A stretch of DNA of 64,000 bases, taken from positions 124,001-188,000 of the forward strand of contig CAWCVR010000007.1 of NCBI GenBank assembly GCA_963799105.1, read 5' to 3'. A program made the position numbers and the translations under genes. This document shows, one piece after another, positions 1 to 8,403 of this stretch. The notes under the pieces are model-generated. The model was not told the origin of the DNA and did no database searches. It worked only from the letters and a program-made list of their open reading frames with translations. Numbering within the stretch: the stretch's first letter is position 1; each line of letters begins with the position of its first letter. The DNA is from CAWCVR01 sp963799105. Lineage in GTDB: Bacteria > Acidobacteriota > Terriglobia > Bryobacterales > Bryobacteraceae.

Positions 1-1393
1 GGTAGCGAACGCGCGTCTCACGGCGCTCGCGCGCGGTGTAGCTTCCGGTCAGGAACATGACGGGCTGCAACTGGATGGGCAGCCCGGTCACTTGCATCCC
101 GGATAGAGTGGCCACCACCAGCTTGGCCTGACCGGGCGGCGCGGCGGCGATTTGCCGGGCCAGGGCCGTATACCGGGAGTCGAAGGCTTCGGCGGTCTTG
201 GGATTCCGCGCCCAGACGTCGAAATAGGCGTGGTACGGCTGGTAGCAAAGCGCCAGCAGGGCTGCCGCCGCGGCGGCTTGGAGCGCGCTGGCGGGCACGG
301 CGCGGCTCATCCACGCATACACCCGTTGCGCCCCCAGCGCCGCCAGCAGGCAGACGGCCGGCAGCATCAGGATGGCGCGAAGGGAGTGCGGCGCCTCGCT
401 GGCCGCGACCGCCGGCGCCATGCCCAGCACCAGCCAGAAGAGCATCGGCCAGTGCCGCTTCCAGGCGGCTCCCACGCCCACTACCAGGCAGGCGGCCACG
501 GGCCAGAACAACTCCGCCTGCCAGGCCACGTTATGACGCCAGTTGTGGTCGCCGCGAGTGAACAGCATGCGCGCCGTCCGCCAGCAGTTCAGAACGATCT
601 CGAGCGCGGGGCGCGGCGCGCCGAACACCGAAACCTGGGCCGCGCGTCCCCAGAACGCGCCCGGGTGGCCGGCGAAATAGACCGCCAGCGGCGCCGCCAC
701 CACGGCCGCGGCAGCGGCGAAGATCCAGGCGCGGCTCCCGCCGGGCTTCGCGCGCCGCCCATCGGCGATGCAGATGGCGATTACCAGAAGCGGGGTCACG
801 CGATAGGCCGGGTAGGTGTAGAACCCCAGCCCGTACACCGCGCCCGCCAGGATCATCCAGCCGAGCCACCCCCGCCCGCCGCGCGCCCGGCGGAGCGCCG
901 CCAGCAGCAGGTACAGGGCCCACACCAGGAACAGGGGCGCGGCTATGGCGCGAAACGCGATCCGCGAAAAGACCAGGTGCCAGAAACTGGTGGCCAGAAA
1001 AAAGGCCGCCAGCAATCCGGCGGGCGCCGAGATCAGCTCCGCGCCCAGCAGGTAGATGCCCGCCACGGTGAGCGTGCCGAAGATCGCCGCCGGAAGCCGC
1101 AGCGCCCATGCCTGGTTGCCGAACGCCGCAATGGAGAGCGCCGCCGCATTGACGTACAAACCCTCGCGGCCGTTGTCCTCGGGATAGAACACCTGGAAGC
1201 GGTGCGTTTCCAGGGCCTCGCGGGCGTCGTTCCCGTCCATGGCTTCGTCCACGTACAGGCCCGGAGGAAACGCCGCGAGCTGAAAGAACCGGAGGAACGC
1301 CGCCACCGCCAGAATCGCCCCCAGCAGCCAGCGCGGGCGGTGCGCGGAGGCGAGCCCCGCGAACCCGAAACGCTGCTGTTCAGAGCGCGGCAT
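1..1393 (-). CDS. GT39-family (PMT/ArnT-like) membrane glycosyltransferase, C-terminus cut by window edge
   Basis: The minus strand is open from an ATG at 1391-1393 to the left edge, giving at least 464 codons with no stop. The first ~30 residues hold a basic start and a transmembrane segment. A loop with YVDEAMDGNDA and then YPEDNGREG follows; this is the acidic first external loop typical of GT39/PMT_2 lipid-linked sugar transferases, where the Asp-Glu pair is catalytic. At least eight further hydrophobic helices alternate with short loops. In the family the enzyme moves a sugar from a polyprenyl-phosphate carrier to lipid or protein on the outer face of the inner membrane; the acceptor here cannot be told. 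A promoter-like pair and two matched palindromes lie upstream (1462-1542). The true length is unknown because the 3' end is missing. Confidence 0.85.
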   Translation of the reverse strand, partial: MPRSEQQRFGFAGLASAHRPRWLLGAILAVAAFLRFFQLAAFPPGLYVDEAMDGNDAREALETHRFQVFYPEDNGREGLYVNAAALSIAAFGNQAWALRLPAAIFGTLTVAGIYLLGAELISAPAGLLAAFFLATSFWHLVFSRIAFRAIAAPLFLVWALYLLLAALRRARGGRGWLGWMILAGAVYGLGFYTYPAYRVTPLLVIAICIADGRRAKPGGSRAWIFAAAAAVVAAPLAVYFAGHPGAFWGRAAQVSVFGAPRPALEIVLNCWRTARMLFTRGDHNWRHNVAWQAELFWPVAACLVVGVGAAWKRHWPMLFWLVLGMAPAVAASEAPHSLRAILMLPAVCLLAALGAQRVYAWMSRAVPASALQAAAAAALLALCYQPYHAYFDVWARNPKTAEAFDSRYTALARQIAAAPPGQAKLVVATLSGMQVTGLPIQLQPVMFLTGSYTARERRETRVRY

Positions 1394-1461
1394 TCCTACA
1401 CGGTACCATCGGAGCGAGATGGAAACTCGCACCGGCTGTTTCCTTCCCGCTTCTCGCGATT

Positions 1462-1542
1462 TGACAGGGAGCCTGTCACGAGGCCTCTGTAAGCAGTTGA
1501 AAACAAAGTGGAAATTTATAATTTTGACAGAGGTCCTGTCAT
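1462..1542 (-). promoter_or_regulatory. Promoter with two matching 17-bp palindromes upstream of the GT39 gene
   Basis: Read on the minus strand, ATGACA (1542-1537), a 16-bp spacer and TATAAA (1520-1515) form a good sigma70-type promoter for the gene starting at 1393. A palindrome TGACAG-N5-CTGTCA covers 1525-1541, overlapping the -35 box and spacer. A second copy with the same arms, TGACAGG-N3-CCTGTCA, covers 1462-1478 in the leader. Two copies of one dyad flanking a transcription start are the usual arrangement for a dimeric repressor. The regulator is not identified. The region is AT-rich compared with its surroundings. Confidence 0.55.
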
Positions 1543-1642
1543 TTTCCTCCGCCGATTCGTCCCCCCAGGTTCGCGAACGGGGGTGGAAGAGGAGCGCCGG
1601 CGGAGGGTGCGCGGGCGCGATCTACTTCTTCGCCGTCTGGCG

Positions 1643-1929
1643 CGGAGTGCCGGCGACGCTGGGCGTCCGGGATCGGATGGTGGGCGGGGGCGATCTACTT
1701 CGTGCGTGGGTGGGGCGCGGCTGAGAGCAGTCCGTTGGGGGACCTCACGGAACCGCGAGCGCCAGCGAGCGGCCCGGACAGGGGACGAGTCCGCCCGGTG
1801 GCCGCGGAGTCTCGCGCGCGCCGCCTGGGGCCGCTCCCTAACGGTCGCGGTTCCGTTTCGCCGCCTGGAGCGGAGTGCCGGCGACGCTGGGCGTCCGGGA
1901 TCGGATGGTGGGCGGGGGCGATCTACTTC
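1643..1929. repeat. 59-bp exact direct repeat; second copy contains the 3' end of the thioredoxin-fold gene
   Basis: Bases 1643-1701 and 1871-1929 are identical over 59 bp. The second copy runs into the stop codon of the minus-strand gene ending at 1923. The 16-mer around that stop (GATCTACTTCTTCGCC, 1920-1935) also recurs at 1619-1634, so the gene end has been copied outward. Between the two copies lies an inverted pair of the 29-bp GC-rich repeat. Confidence 0.85.
1747..1856. repeat. Inverted pair of a 29-bp palindromic repeat family (family A)
   Basis: The left arm 1747-1775 begins ACGGAACCGCGAGCG. The right arm 1828-1856 ends in the inverse, CGCGGTTCCGT. A ~50-bp core containing GGACAGGGGACGAGTCC lies between. 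The same core and arms recur at 3456-3610, and the right arm recurs three times in tandem at 3722-3830. The layout resembles REP/BIME-type intergenic palindromes. No coding capacity is apparent. Confidence 0.8.
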
Positions 1930-2486
1930 TTCGCCGGCCCGCCCTTCTTCGTGGCCGCCGGCGCCAGCAGCCGGTTCAAGGCGGCGCGGATATTGGCATC
2001 CGTTTCCTTGAAGAAATCGTCCTGCGCGCTGAGGTCCAATTGGATCGTGCCGCCCGAATCCAGGAACACCATGTGCGGGACCATGAAATGGCCGTCCATG
2101 AGGCCGATTTTCAGGAACGCGCGCACCGGCCCCTGGTAGCTCCAGCCCACCGGATAGGGCGGCTGAAAGAGGGCCAGGAAATCCGGCATGGTGGCTTGGG
2201 CGTCGTCGTTGAAGGCGCATTCCAGAAACTGCGCGTTCCGGCCGGCGAATTCGCGCGCCAGCGCGTTCAAACTCCGGGTGAGGTTCTGGCAGTGCTGGCA
2301 AGTGGTGTGGATGAAGGCCAGCGCCACCACCTTGCCGCGATACTGCCGCAGTTCGATATTGGGCGCACCATGGCGCAGGATGGTGAATGGCGGCGACGGC
2401 CGCGGAACCTCCGCGCCCGAGGCGCAGGCGGCCGCCGTCAACCACAGTGCGGCCATCGGCCCGCCGCCGGCATTCCATAACCTCAT
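1923..2486 (-). CDS. Exported thioredoxin-fold protein (SCO1/TlpA/redoxin type)
   Basis: 187 residues. The N-terminal segment MRLWNAGGGPMAALWLTAAA followed by CASGAEV looks like a signal peptide, possibly a lipoprotein with Cys in the box. The mature part has the redoxin pattern: YRGKVVALAFIHTTCQHCQNL carries a CxxC (CQHC) where SCO/TlpA proteins have the active-site or copper-binding cysteines, and VPHMVFLDSGGTI matches the later strand of the fold. The likely role is a periplasmic thiol-disulfide or metallochaperone function. The substrate is unknown. The C-terminus is a short Lys-rich tail, GGPAKK. The ATG at 2486 is chosen because it directly precedes the signal sequence. It is divergent from the hydrolase gene with only 21 bp between them. 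Its 3' end lies inside a duplicated repeat. Confidence 0.8.
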   Translation of the reverse strand: MRLWNAGGGPMAALWLTAAACASGAEVPRPSPPFTILRHGAPNIELRQYRGKVVALAFIHTTCQHCQNLTRSLNALAREFAGRNAQFLECAFNDDAQATMPDFLALFQPPYPVGWSYQGPVRAFLKIGLMDGHFMVPHMVFLDSGGTIQLDLSAQDDFFKETDANIRAALNRLLAPAATKKGGPAKK

Positions 2487-2507
2487 ACAATACAAGTTTC
2501 GCTCATC

Positions 2508-3446
2508 ATGCAGCCTTTCGACCCGGTTTTTCGCAATCCGCACCTGCAGACGATCGCCAGCCACTTCTGGCCGCGGCCGGAGAGCCGCGAGCGCTACCCG
2601 GTGGCGTCGCGGCTGTTCCGCACGGAGCCCGGCGTGCAGGTGCTGGTGGCGTCGCAGCGGCCGGAAGGCCCGGCCAAGGGCGAGATCGTGATGGTGCACG
2701 GCCTGGAAGGCTCGGGCGACGCCGGCTACATCCGCAGCCTGTCGGCCGCCGCGCTTGCCCGCGGCTACGCCGCGCATGCCTTTCACATGCGCACCTGCGG
2801 CGGCACCGAGCGCCTCTGCCAGACCCTCTATCACGCCGGCCTCACCAGCGACTTGAGCGGCGTGCTGCGCGCCTTTCAGATCGAAGGCCGCGCCCCGGTC
2901 TTCCTGGTGGGCTTCTCGCTGGGCGGCAATGTGGTTCTCAAACTGGCCGGGGAACTGGCGGGGCGCGGCCCGGAGTTGATCCGCGGGGTTTGCGCGGCCT
3001 CGACGCCGCTCGATCTGGAGGCCTGCGCCCGGCGCCTCGCCCATCCATCCAACCGGCTGTACCAGCGCCGCTTCATCGGCCGCATGCGCGACCGTCTGTG
3101 CGCCACCGGCCGCTACCGGAAGCGGGACTTCCGGGGCCTGCGCTCCATCCGCGAGATCGACGACCGCATCACGGCGCCCTCGTTCGGCTTCGGCGACGCG
3201 GCCAACTACTACCGCACGCAGTCGGCCATCGGCTACTTGGCGGCCATCCGCGTGCCGGTATTGCTCATCCAGTCGCGGGACGATACGCTGGTGCCGTTCG
3301 ACGTTTTCGGAGGGGATGCGGTGCGATCGAACCCGCGCATCGAAGTCCGGGCCACCGATCATGGCGGCCACCTGGGGTTTCTGGGGCGCCGGCCGCACCG
3401 CTTCTGGCTCGACGAGACGATTCTGGAGTGGGTGGGGCGCGACTGA
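2508..3446 (+). CDS. Alpha/beta-fold hydrolase, YheT-like
   Basis: 312 residues. The opening PVFRNPHLQTI is the signature N-terminus of the YheT/EMB8 esterase family. VMVHGLEGS forms the oxyanion-hole region and GFSLGGN (Ser ~137) is the nucleophile elbow. SRDDTLVPF supplies the acid and DHGGHLGF the catalytic His, so the triad looks complete. Family members are soluble esterases of poorly known substrate. A TACAAT -10 box at 2486-2491 leaves a leader of about 10 nt. The last codons (GTGGGTGGGGCGCGACTGA) also occur, nearly unchanged, at 1706-1724 and 3541-3559 outside the gene. Confidence 0.87.
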   Translation: MQPFDPVFRNPHLQTIASHFWPRPESRERYPVASRLFRTEPGVQVLVASQRPEGPAKGEIVMVHGLEGSGDAGYIRSLSAAALARGYAAHAFHMRTCGGTERLCQTLYHAGLTSDLSGVLRAFQIEGRAPVFLVGFSLGGNVVLKLAGELAGRGPELIRGVCAASTPLDLEACARRLAHPSNRLYQRRFIGRMRDRLCATGRYRKRDFRGLRSIREIDDRITAPSFGFGDAANYYRTQSAIGYLAAIRVPVLLIQSRDDTLVPFDVFGGDAVRSNPRIEVRATDHGGHLGFLGRRPHRFWLDETILEWVGRD

Positions 3447-3830
3447 CGGCGGTCCGGACAGGGGACGAGTCCGCCCGGTGGCCGCGGAGTCTCGCGTGCG
3501 CCGCCCGGGGCCGCTCCCTAACGGTCGCGGTTCCGTGTGCGTGGGTGGGGCGCGACTGAGAACGGCCCGTTGGGAGACCCCACGGAACCGCGAGCGCCAG
3601 CGAGCGGCCCGAGCGGCGCGGACTCGCCACACTATGCCGGCCATTCTCCCGCGTCGTCGGATGGCCGGAAGCAGGCCCCGCGTGAAAACTCGCGGACGCC
3701 GGGCGGATTCATCCCTCGCTCGGGCCGCTCGCTGACGCTCGCGGTTCCGTGCGTATTCGCCGGGCCGCTCGCTGGCGCTCGCGGTTCCGTGCGTTTTCGC
3801 CGGGCCGGTCGCTGACGCTGGCGGTTCCGT
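3447..3830. repeat. Family A repeat block: inverted pair plus three 40-bp tandem units
   Basis: This ~430-bp gene-free stretch is almost wholly repetitive. The family A right arm occurs at 3508-3536 and the left arm at 3582-3610. Tandem units then start at 3722, 3762 and 3802 with a 40-bp period (29-bp arm plus a GCGTATTCGC-type spacer). A copy of the hydrolase gene end lies at 3541-3559. No gene is seen. The MFS promoter follows directly. Confidence 0.85.
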
Positions 3831-3864
3831 GCGTTTTCGTCGGGCGCGACTGACGGCGGTCCCC

Positions 3865-3870
3865 TACAAT
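3865..3870 (+). promoter_or_regulatory. TACAAT -10 box for the MFS gene
   Basis: TACAAT lies 10 nt before the ATG at 3881, so transcription should begin about 4 nt before the start codon. No Shine-Dalgarno sequence fits in that space. This short-leader arrangement recurs at several genes in the window. Confidence 0.5.
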
Positions 3871-3880
3871 AGCAGTATCG

Positions 3881-5131
3881 ATGCGATTTCCGGCGGCGCT
3901 GCGCGCCCTGCAATATCGGAACTTTCAGCTCTTTTTCAGCGGCCAACTGATTTCGCTCATCGGCACGTGGATGCAGACGGTGGCGCAGGCGTGGCTGGTC
4001 TACCGCCGCACGGGGTCGTCGGTATTGCTGGGCGGCATCGGATTCTGCAGCCAGATTCCGGTCTTCCTGCTGGCGCCGGTGGGGGGAATCGTGGCGGACC
4101 GGTACAAGCGCCAAAAAGTGGTGATCGCCACGCAGATTGCGTCCATGCTGCTGGCGCTGGCGCTGGCGGCGCTGACGCTCACGGGCACGGTGCGCGTCCG
4201 CTACATCTTCGTGCTGGCGGCGCTGCTGGGGACGGTGAATGCGTTCGACATACCGGCGCGCCAGTCGTTCATCGTGGAGATGGTGGGCCGGACGGACCTG
4301 ATGAACGCCATCGCGCTGAACTCGTCGATGTTCAACGCCTCGCGGATCATCGGGCCGGCGGTCGCGGGCATCCTGGTGGCGCGCATCGGGGAAGGCTGGT
4401 GTTTCTTCGGCAACGGGGTGAGCTACCTGGCGGTGATCGCCGGCCTGCTGCTGATGCGGGTGGCCCCTCGGGAGGCGCAGCCCGCGGGCTCGCCGCTACG
4501 CCGCCTGGCCGAGGGCTTTCGCTACGTGGCGGGCAACCTGCCGGTGCGCTCGCTGCTGGGGTTGCTGGCGGTGGTGAGCCTGACGGGGATGCCGTACACG
4601 GTGCTGATGCCGATTTTCGCCGACCGGATACTGCACGGCGGCGCGGCGGCGCTGGGCAACCTGATGGGCGCGACGGGGATCGGGGCGCTGATGGGAGCGA
4701 TGCTGCTGGCCACGCGCCGCAACTTGCAGGGATTCGGCCGCGGAGTGGCGGTAGCGGCGGCGACGTTCGGGGCCAGCGTGGCGGCGTTTTCCTTCTCGCA
4801 CACGTATTGGCTCTCGATGGGGATCCTGGTATTGGCGGGGTTTTCGATGATGGTGCAGATGGCCGCCACGAACACGCTGATCCAGAGCATGGTGCCGGAT
4901 CGGCTGCGCGGCCGGGTGATGTCCATCTACTCGATGATGTTCATGGGGATGGCGCCATTCGGGTCGCTGCTGGCGGGATGGGCCGCGGCGCGGTTCGGTC
5001 CGCCGGCGACGGTGGCGGCGGGCGGGGTGGTCTGCATGGCGGGAGCGGCCGCGTTCACCGGAATCCTGCCGCGGGTGCGCAGCGAAGCGCGCCGATTGCT
5101 GGCCGAGCGGCCGGCGGCTTGCGGCAACTGA
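3881..5131 (+). CDS. MFS transporter, EntS/MFS_3-type exporter
   Basis: 416 residues with about 12 hydrophobic helices. The start RALQYRNFQLFFSGQLISLIGTWMQ and the loop GGIVADRYKRQKV after helix 2 are characteristic of the MFS_3 group (enterobactin exporter EntS and similar drug or siderophore exporters). DRLRGRVMSIY marks the corresponding loop in the second half. Proton-driven export across the inner membrane is the family function; the substrate is not predictable. The gene stands alone between repeat-rich DNA and a 270-bp spacer. Confidence 0.87.
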   Translation: MRFPAALRALQYRNFQLFFSGQLISLIGTWMQTVAQAWLVYRRTGSSVLLGGIGFCSQIPVFLLAPVGGIVADRYKRQKVVIATQIASMLLALALAALTLTGTVRVRYIFVLAALLGTVNAFDIPARQSFIVEMVGRTDLMNAIALNSSMFNASRIIGPAVAGILVARIGEGWCFFGNGVSYLAVIAGLLLMRVAPREAQPAGSPLRRLAEGFRYVAGNLPVRSLLGLLAVVSLTGMPYTVLMPIFADRILHGGAAALGNLMGATGIGALMGAMLLATRRNLQGFGRGVAVAAATFGASVAAFSFSHTYWLSMGILVLAGFSMMVQMAATNTLIQSMVPDRLRGRVMSIYSMMFMGMAPFGSLLAGWAAARFGPPATVAAGGVVCMAGAAAFTGILPRVRSEARRLLAERPAACGN

Positions 5132-5403
5132 TGGCGCACGCGGCGGGCCTGTTCCCCGATGGCTTCAAACTGGGAGCGATAGTCGTCAAGTTAGGAAAGA
5201 TTCGTCACCGGGATTATTAACGAAGGCGGGGCGCGCGGCCGTGAGTTGGGATGCGCCGCTTGGTATTTCCACCTGCCGGCCCGCGACGAAGAACCAGGCC
5301 CCGCCCTGGGCCTCCCTGGGTGCCGAGCCGCTCTTGAAATGCGATACAATCCCACCGTGCAGTTGTGGGCGAAGCCGGCCCCGGTCCTTGGAATTAAACG
5401 ACA

Positions 5404-6411
5404 ATGTCTATCTTAAACTTGAATTCGCCGAATACGCCGCCCGACGGTCAGGAAGCCGTTCCTCAGGGCCGAATTGCCTCTTTCCTATCTTCCTCACGTG
5501 ACTCGGGTCTGTCCGATTACTTTTCTTTTATGGGGAGGATCGGCCGGAAAGAGTACTGGCTGGCGCTGCTTTGGGCCCATCTGGTGCCCATGATCGCCTG
5601 TCTTCCGTTCATGGCCTGGGCCACGGCCGTGGGCATCGAACCGGGACATTGGCGCTTCGCCATCGCGTTCCGGACGATGTCGGCGGGGGAGGCAATCGGC
5701 ATCCTGGGTATCGTTGCCGCCGGTGGATTGTATTATTGGATGCTGGCGGCCGCCTTCGTGAAGCGGTTTCGCGGCCTCAACCTTCCGGGATGGATGGCCC
5801 TGACCTATCTGGCGGCGGTTTGCGTAGCCTTACTGGGCGGCACCATCGGCAACCTCTCGGGATGGATGGTTCCGATTTACCTGGCGCGCTACTTCTACCC
5901 CATCCTTTTGATGGCGCAGGGCAGGCTCTCCGAATGGGGGGCTGTAATGTTCTATCTGACACCCTACGTCTACTTACTCCTTTTGATCCTACAGGGAACC
6001 ATTAAGGGGCCAGCCGAGCCCGATGGTGCGGCCCGCAAGACGGTTGCCGCCGCGTTTGTCGCGCTCGCGCTGTGCGGCGGAATCGCTGAAGCCGCCTATG
6101 GGTGGTACGGGGTTTACCACGAGGTTGCTTTTGGGGACCACGGCCTCATTTTCTCGATGCACGTCCACAGGGTGGAGTATGCCGGGTACGGAGAGATTAC
6201 CGCCATCGAGGGTCTTACGCTGTATCTCAATGGCAGCGGGGACAAACAGGTCGAAGTGCCGCTTGTCAGCCCATCCGTCGTGGGTGACCGGATTGAAACC
6301 CGGGACTTCGGAGTTTTGAAGATAGGCGGGGATGTTGCAGGTGGAATGAGTATCTTTGCCACGAGGAGCCAGATCGCCGGGCTGAGCGCATTCCGGTTGG
6401 CGCATCAATGA
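5404..6411 (+). CDS. DUF805-family membrane protein with extra C-terminal domain
   Basis: 335 residues. Residues ~35-55 read DYFSFMGRIGRKEYW, the hallmark F-x-GRIGRKEYW start of DUF805 membrane proteins. About five hydrophobic segments follow, with a longer-than-usual inter-helix region. From ~215 there is one more helix, then a ~90-residue soluble region not found in ordinary DUF805 proteins, which run about 110-150 residues. The function of the family is unknown. The 272-bp upstream gap holds TTGAAA and TACAAT (5344-5349) about 54 nt before the ATG and nothing else recognisable. Confidence 0.75.
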   Translation: MSILNLNSPNTPPDGQEAVPQGRIASFLSSSRDSGLSDYFSFMGRIGRKEYWLALLWAHLVPMIACLPFMAWATAVGIEPGHWRFAIAFRTMSAGEAIGILGIVAAGGLYYWMLAAAFVKRFRGLNLPGWMALTYLAAVCVALLGGTIGNLSGWMVPIYLARYFYPILLMAQGRLSEWGAVMFYLTPYVYLLLLILQGTIKGPAEPDGAARKTVAAAFVALALCGGIAEAAYGWYGVYHEVAFGDHGLIFSMHVHRVEYAGYGEITAIEGLTLYLNGSGDKQVEVPLVSPSVVGDRIETRDFGVLKIGGDVAGGMSIFATRSQIAGLSAFRLAHQ

Positions 6412-6432
6412 GCCGAGGCCGTGGCCGCGAAC

Positions 6433-7077
6433 TTACTCGCGCAGCGCCAAGCCTTTTCCGAGCGCCCCGTAGGCCTTGCCGTTTCTGAGGGCTTTCGATT
6501 CCCGGTTCTCGAAGCGGAAGCTGCCGGCCAGAAGATCGCGCGCGGTGTAGGCTTCCTTGCCGATGCCGCAGGAGCCGTGGTGGGTGGTGTCGGCGAAAAT
6601 GTGGTACAGCTCGTGGGCGAGGACACGGGCCAGGGCACGGCCGAAGGCGGCGTCGCGGCCAGTGGCGGGAAGCGAGAGCAGGTCGCTCTGCAGCAAGGCG
6701 CGAACGCCGTTGCAATCCACGTCGCTGAAGGGGAGGATGGAGCCGTCGCTGATGTGCGTCCAGCCCAGGGGGCCGGGAGTGGCGGCACGCCGCACCAGGC
6801 CGGCAGTGTCGCAGCGGCCCTTAAAGGAGATGACGGCCAGTTCCACGACGGGCTCTTCGAGCCGGGGACCGTGGAGATCGCGCCACTCGAAGCGCAGGCC
6901 CAGCGGCGTCATGATCGAATCCAGCTCGTCGTCGAGCGCGGTCTCGACCGCCTTTGGGGGGGGCTGCTCGAACTGGCTGTAGAGCGCGATCGGGGCCATC
7001 GGGGCGAGCGGGACTTTCGGTTGCCCTCCGAGCATCGGCAGAGCCGCCAATGCCAGGCCGCACATCCATGCCGTCAT
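6433..7077 (-). CDS. Exported putative metalloprotease (HELYH motif)
   Basis: 214 residues. The N-terminal hydrophobic segment MTAWMCGLALAALPMLGG fits a signal peptide. VLAHELYHIF at ~153-161 is a zincin HExxH motif. It is followed by TTHHGSCGIGKEAYT, in which the His pair, Cys170 or Glu176 could complete a metal site. No named peptidase family is recognised, so protease activity is inferred from the motif alone. The gene lies 36 bp downstream of a membrane-anchored Cys-rich protein on the same strand and is probably co-transcribed. It converges on the DUF805 gene. Confidence 0.65.
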   Translation of the reverse strand: MTAWMCGLALAALPMLGGQPKVPLAPMAPIALYSQFEQPPPKAVETALDDELDSIMTPLGLRFEWRDLHGPRLEEPVVELAVISFKGRCDTAGLVRRAATPGPLGWTHISDGSILPFSDVDCNGVRALLQSDLLSLPATGRDAAFGRALARVLAHELYHIFADTTHHGSCGIGKEAYTARDLLAGSFRFENRESKALRNGKAYGALGKGLALRE

Positions 7078-7113
7078 ATGCCAAGACCTTTCAACGCGGA
7101 AAAGATCTTACGC

Positions 7114-7674
7114 TCAGGACTTGGAGTGGCCGGTTCCCGGCTGCCATGACTGCGGGCGCTCGATGGCCAGTTCCGGATGCTCGCGGAGCAGCGTGCGCGC
7201 CATGTGGCAGGCAAAGCAGAGGGGCAACGCCGTGTCCAGCACTTCGTGCAGCGACTCGGCTCGAATTTGGCTCCAATCCACGGTTGACTTATCGGCGGCT
7301 AGCAGCGCCGGTTTACGATCCGTCCATTGAATTTCTCCGAACGGCTGTCCGCACGACGCGCAGACTTTGCCGGCATACCATTTCGCCAGAATGTTACGGA
7401 CCAGGCAGTCTTCCGGGGAGGCGGCAACCTGGCTGAGGCACTCCTGGCCACAGCCGGCGCGCTCCGGCCAACGGGAGCAAGCCGAGAGGCGCAAGGCGGC
7501 GGGCTTCCCGGGAGCGGTGAGGGAGGCGTGGGCGGCGTCGAGCGAAACCGCGGCGGGGCGTTGGTTTTCCGGACACTTGACCACCATGGCCCCGTGGTAG
7601 CGGAACCACATCCTGGCCATGCGAATTGCCCCGAACCCCGCCAGCACCGCAACCGCTGCGAGCACCCAGTCCAT
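7114..7674 (-). CDS. Membrane-anchored Cys-motif protein of unknown function
   Basis: 186 residues. One N-terminal helix (WVLAAVAVLAGFGAIRMARM) should anchor it in the inner membrane. The rest is soluble, with cysteines at VVKCPE, CGQECLSQ, KVCASCGQPFG and LCFACHMA. The CxxC pair around CASC and CFAC suggests a bound metal, plausibly zinc. I do not recognise a family. It precedes the HExxH protein by 36 bp, so the two may act together. Confidence 0.6.
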   Translation of the reverse strand: MDWVLAAVAVLAGFGAIRMARMWFRYHGAMVVKCPENQRPAAVSLDAAHASLTAPGKPAALRLSACSRWPERAGCGQECLSQVAASPEDCLVRNILAKWYAGKVCASCGQPFGEIQWTDRKPALLAADKSTVDWSQIRAESLHEVLDTALPLCFACHMARTLLREHPELAIERPQSWQPGTGHSKS

Positions 7675-7762
7675 GATCGTATGATAGGCTCCTTATCCAA
7701 TTGTTGCAATATGTAATTCAACTGTCATGGCTTCGTAATGCGATACTGGGACCATTGAATCG

Positions 7763-8380
7763 ATGGGCACTTCTCAGGAGATCGCCACGGACGGCAGCCC
7801 CGGAGCGCCTGCGCGCCCAGTGAGATGGGGCGCCATTGCGGCGTTGTTCCTGGCCACGGCGGTTCCGGGCGGCGCGGCGGCGGACGACCTGCGCACGGCG
7901 GCCGATAAGATGGACGCCATCATGAACGACCGGGCGCAGGCGGGCACGGTGGTTCTGAGCCCGCGGGAGTTGAACGCCTGGGTGCGCAGCCAGGCGCCGG
8001 CCGGTGTGCGCGAGGTAACCGTGCGGATCGAATCCCCCGGGGTGGCTACGGGCGCCGCCATGATCGACATCGGCAAGGTGGCTCGCGCCCACGGATTCCA
8101 ACCGGTGTGGCCGCTCTCGAAGTTGCTCGATGGGGAGCATCCGATACGGGTCACGGCGCAAATTCGCTCGGCCCGCGGGAGCGCCATGGTGGATATCAGG
8201 CGGGCCGAGATTTCGGGGCTGGAGATCGACGGCAGAACGCTCGATCTGCTGGTCCGATACCTGGTGCTTCCCTCGTGTCCGAACGTGGCGGTGGGACGGC
8301 CATTCGAAATGGGGCACCACGTCGAGCGGATCGACTTACAGCCGGCGGCGGTGGGGGTGGTGATCGGGCCGGGGCGATAG
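7763..8380 (+). CDS. Exported protein of unknown function
   Basis: 205 residues. After an unusually long polar lead there is a hydrophobic segment (WGAIAALFLATAVPGG) ending in Ala residues, consistent with export. The mature part looks like an alpha/beta domain with LSPRELNAWVRSQAP and several amphipathic strands. Its pattern (amphipathic helix then repeated strands) loosely recalls lipid-binding DUF2993-like domains, but this is not a firm match. It diverges from the Cys-motif gene at 7674 and is followed 23 bp later by the convergent cyclase gene. Confidence 0.55.
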   Translation: MGTSQEIATDGSPGAPARPVRWGAIAALFLATAVPGGAAADDLRTAADKMDAIMNDRAQAGTVVLSPRELNAWVRSQAPAGVREVTVRIESPGVATGAAMIDIGKVARAHGFQPVWPLSKLLDGEHPIRVTAQIRSARGSAMVDIRRAEISGLEIDGRTLDLLVRYLVLPSCPNVAVGRPFEMGHHVERIDLQPAAVGVVIGPGR

Positions 8381-8403
8381 GGGTCAAGGCGCGGCGCCGG
8401 CTC

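Noticed and set aside
152..1492. 446-codon plus-strand open frame
   Set aside because: It is antisense to the GT39 gene; its composition (Arg/Gln/His-rich, no helices) is that of a GC-rich shadow frame.
5186..5404. 72-codon minus-strand frame upstream of the DUF805 gene
   Set aside because: No ribosome site and no recognisable family; it occupies the promoter region of the plus-strand gene.
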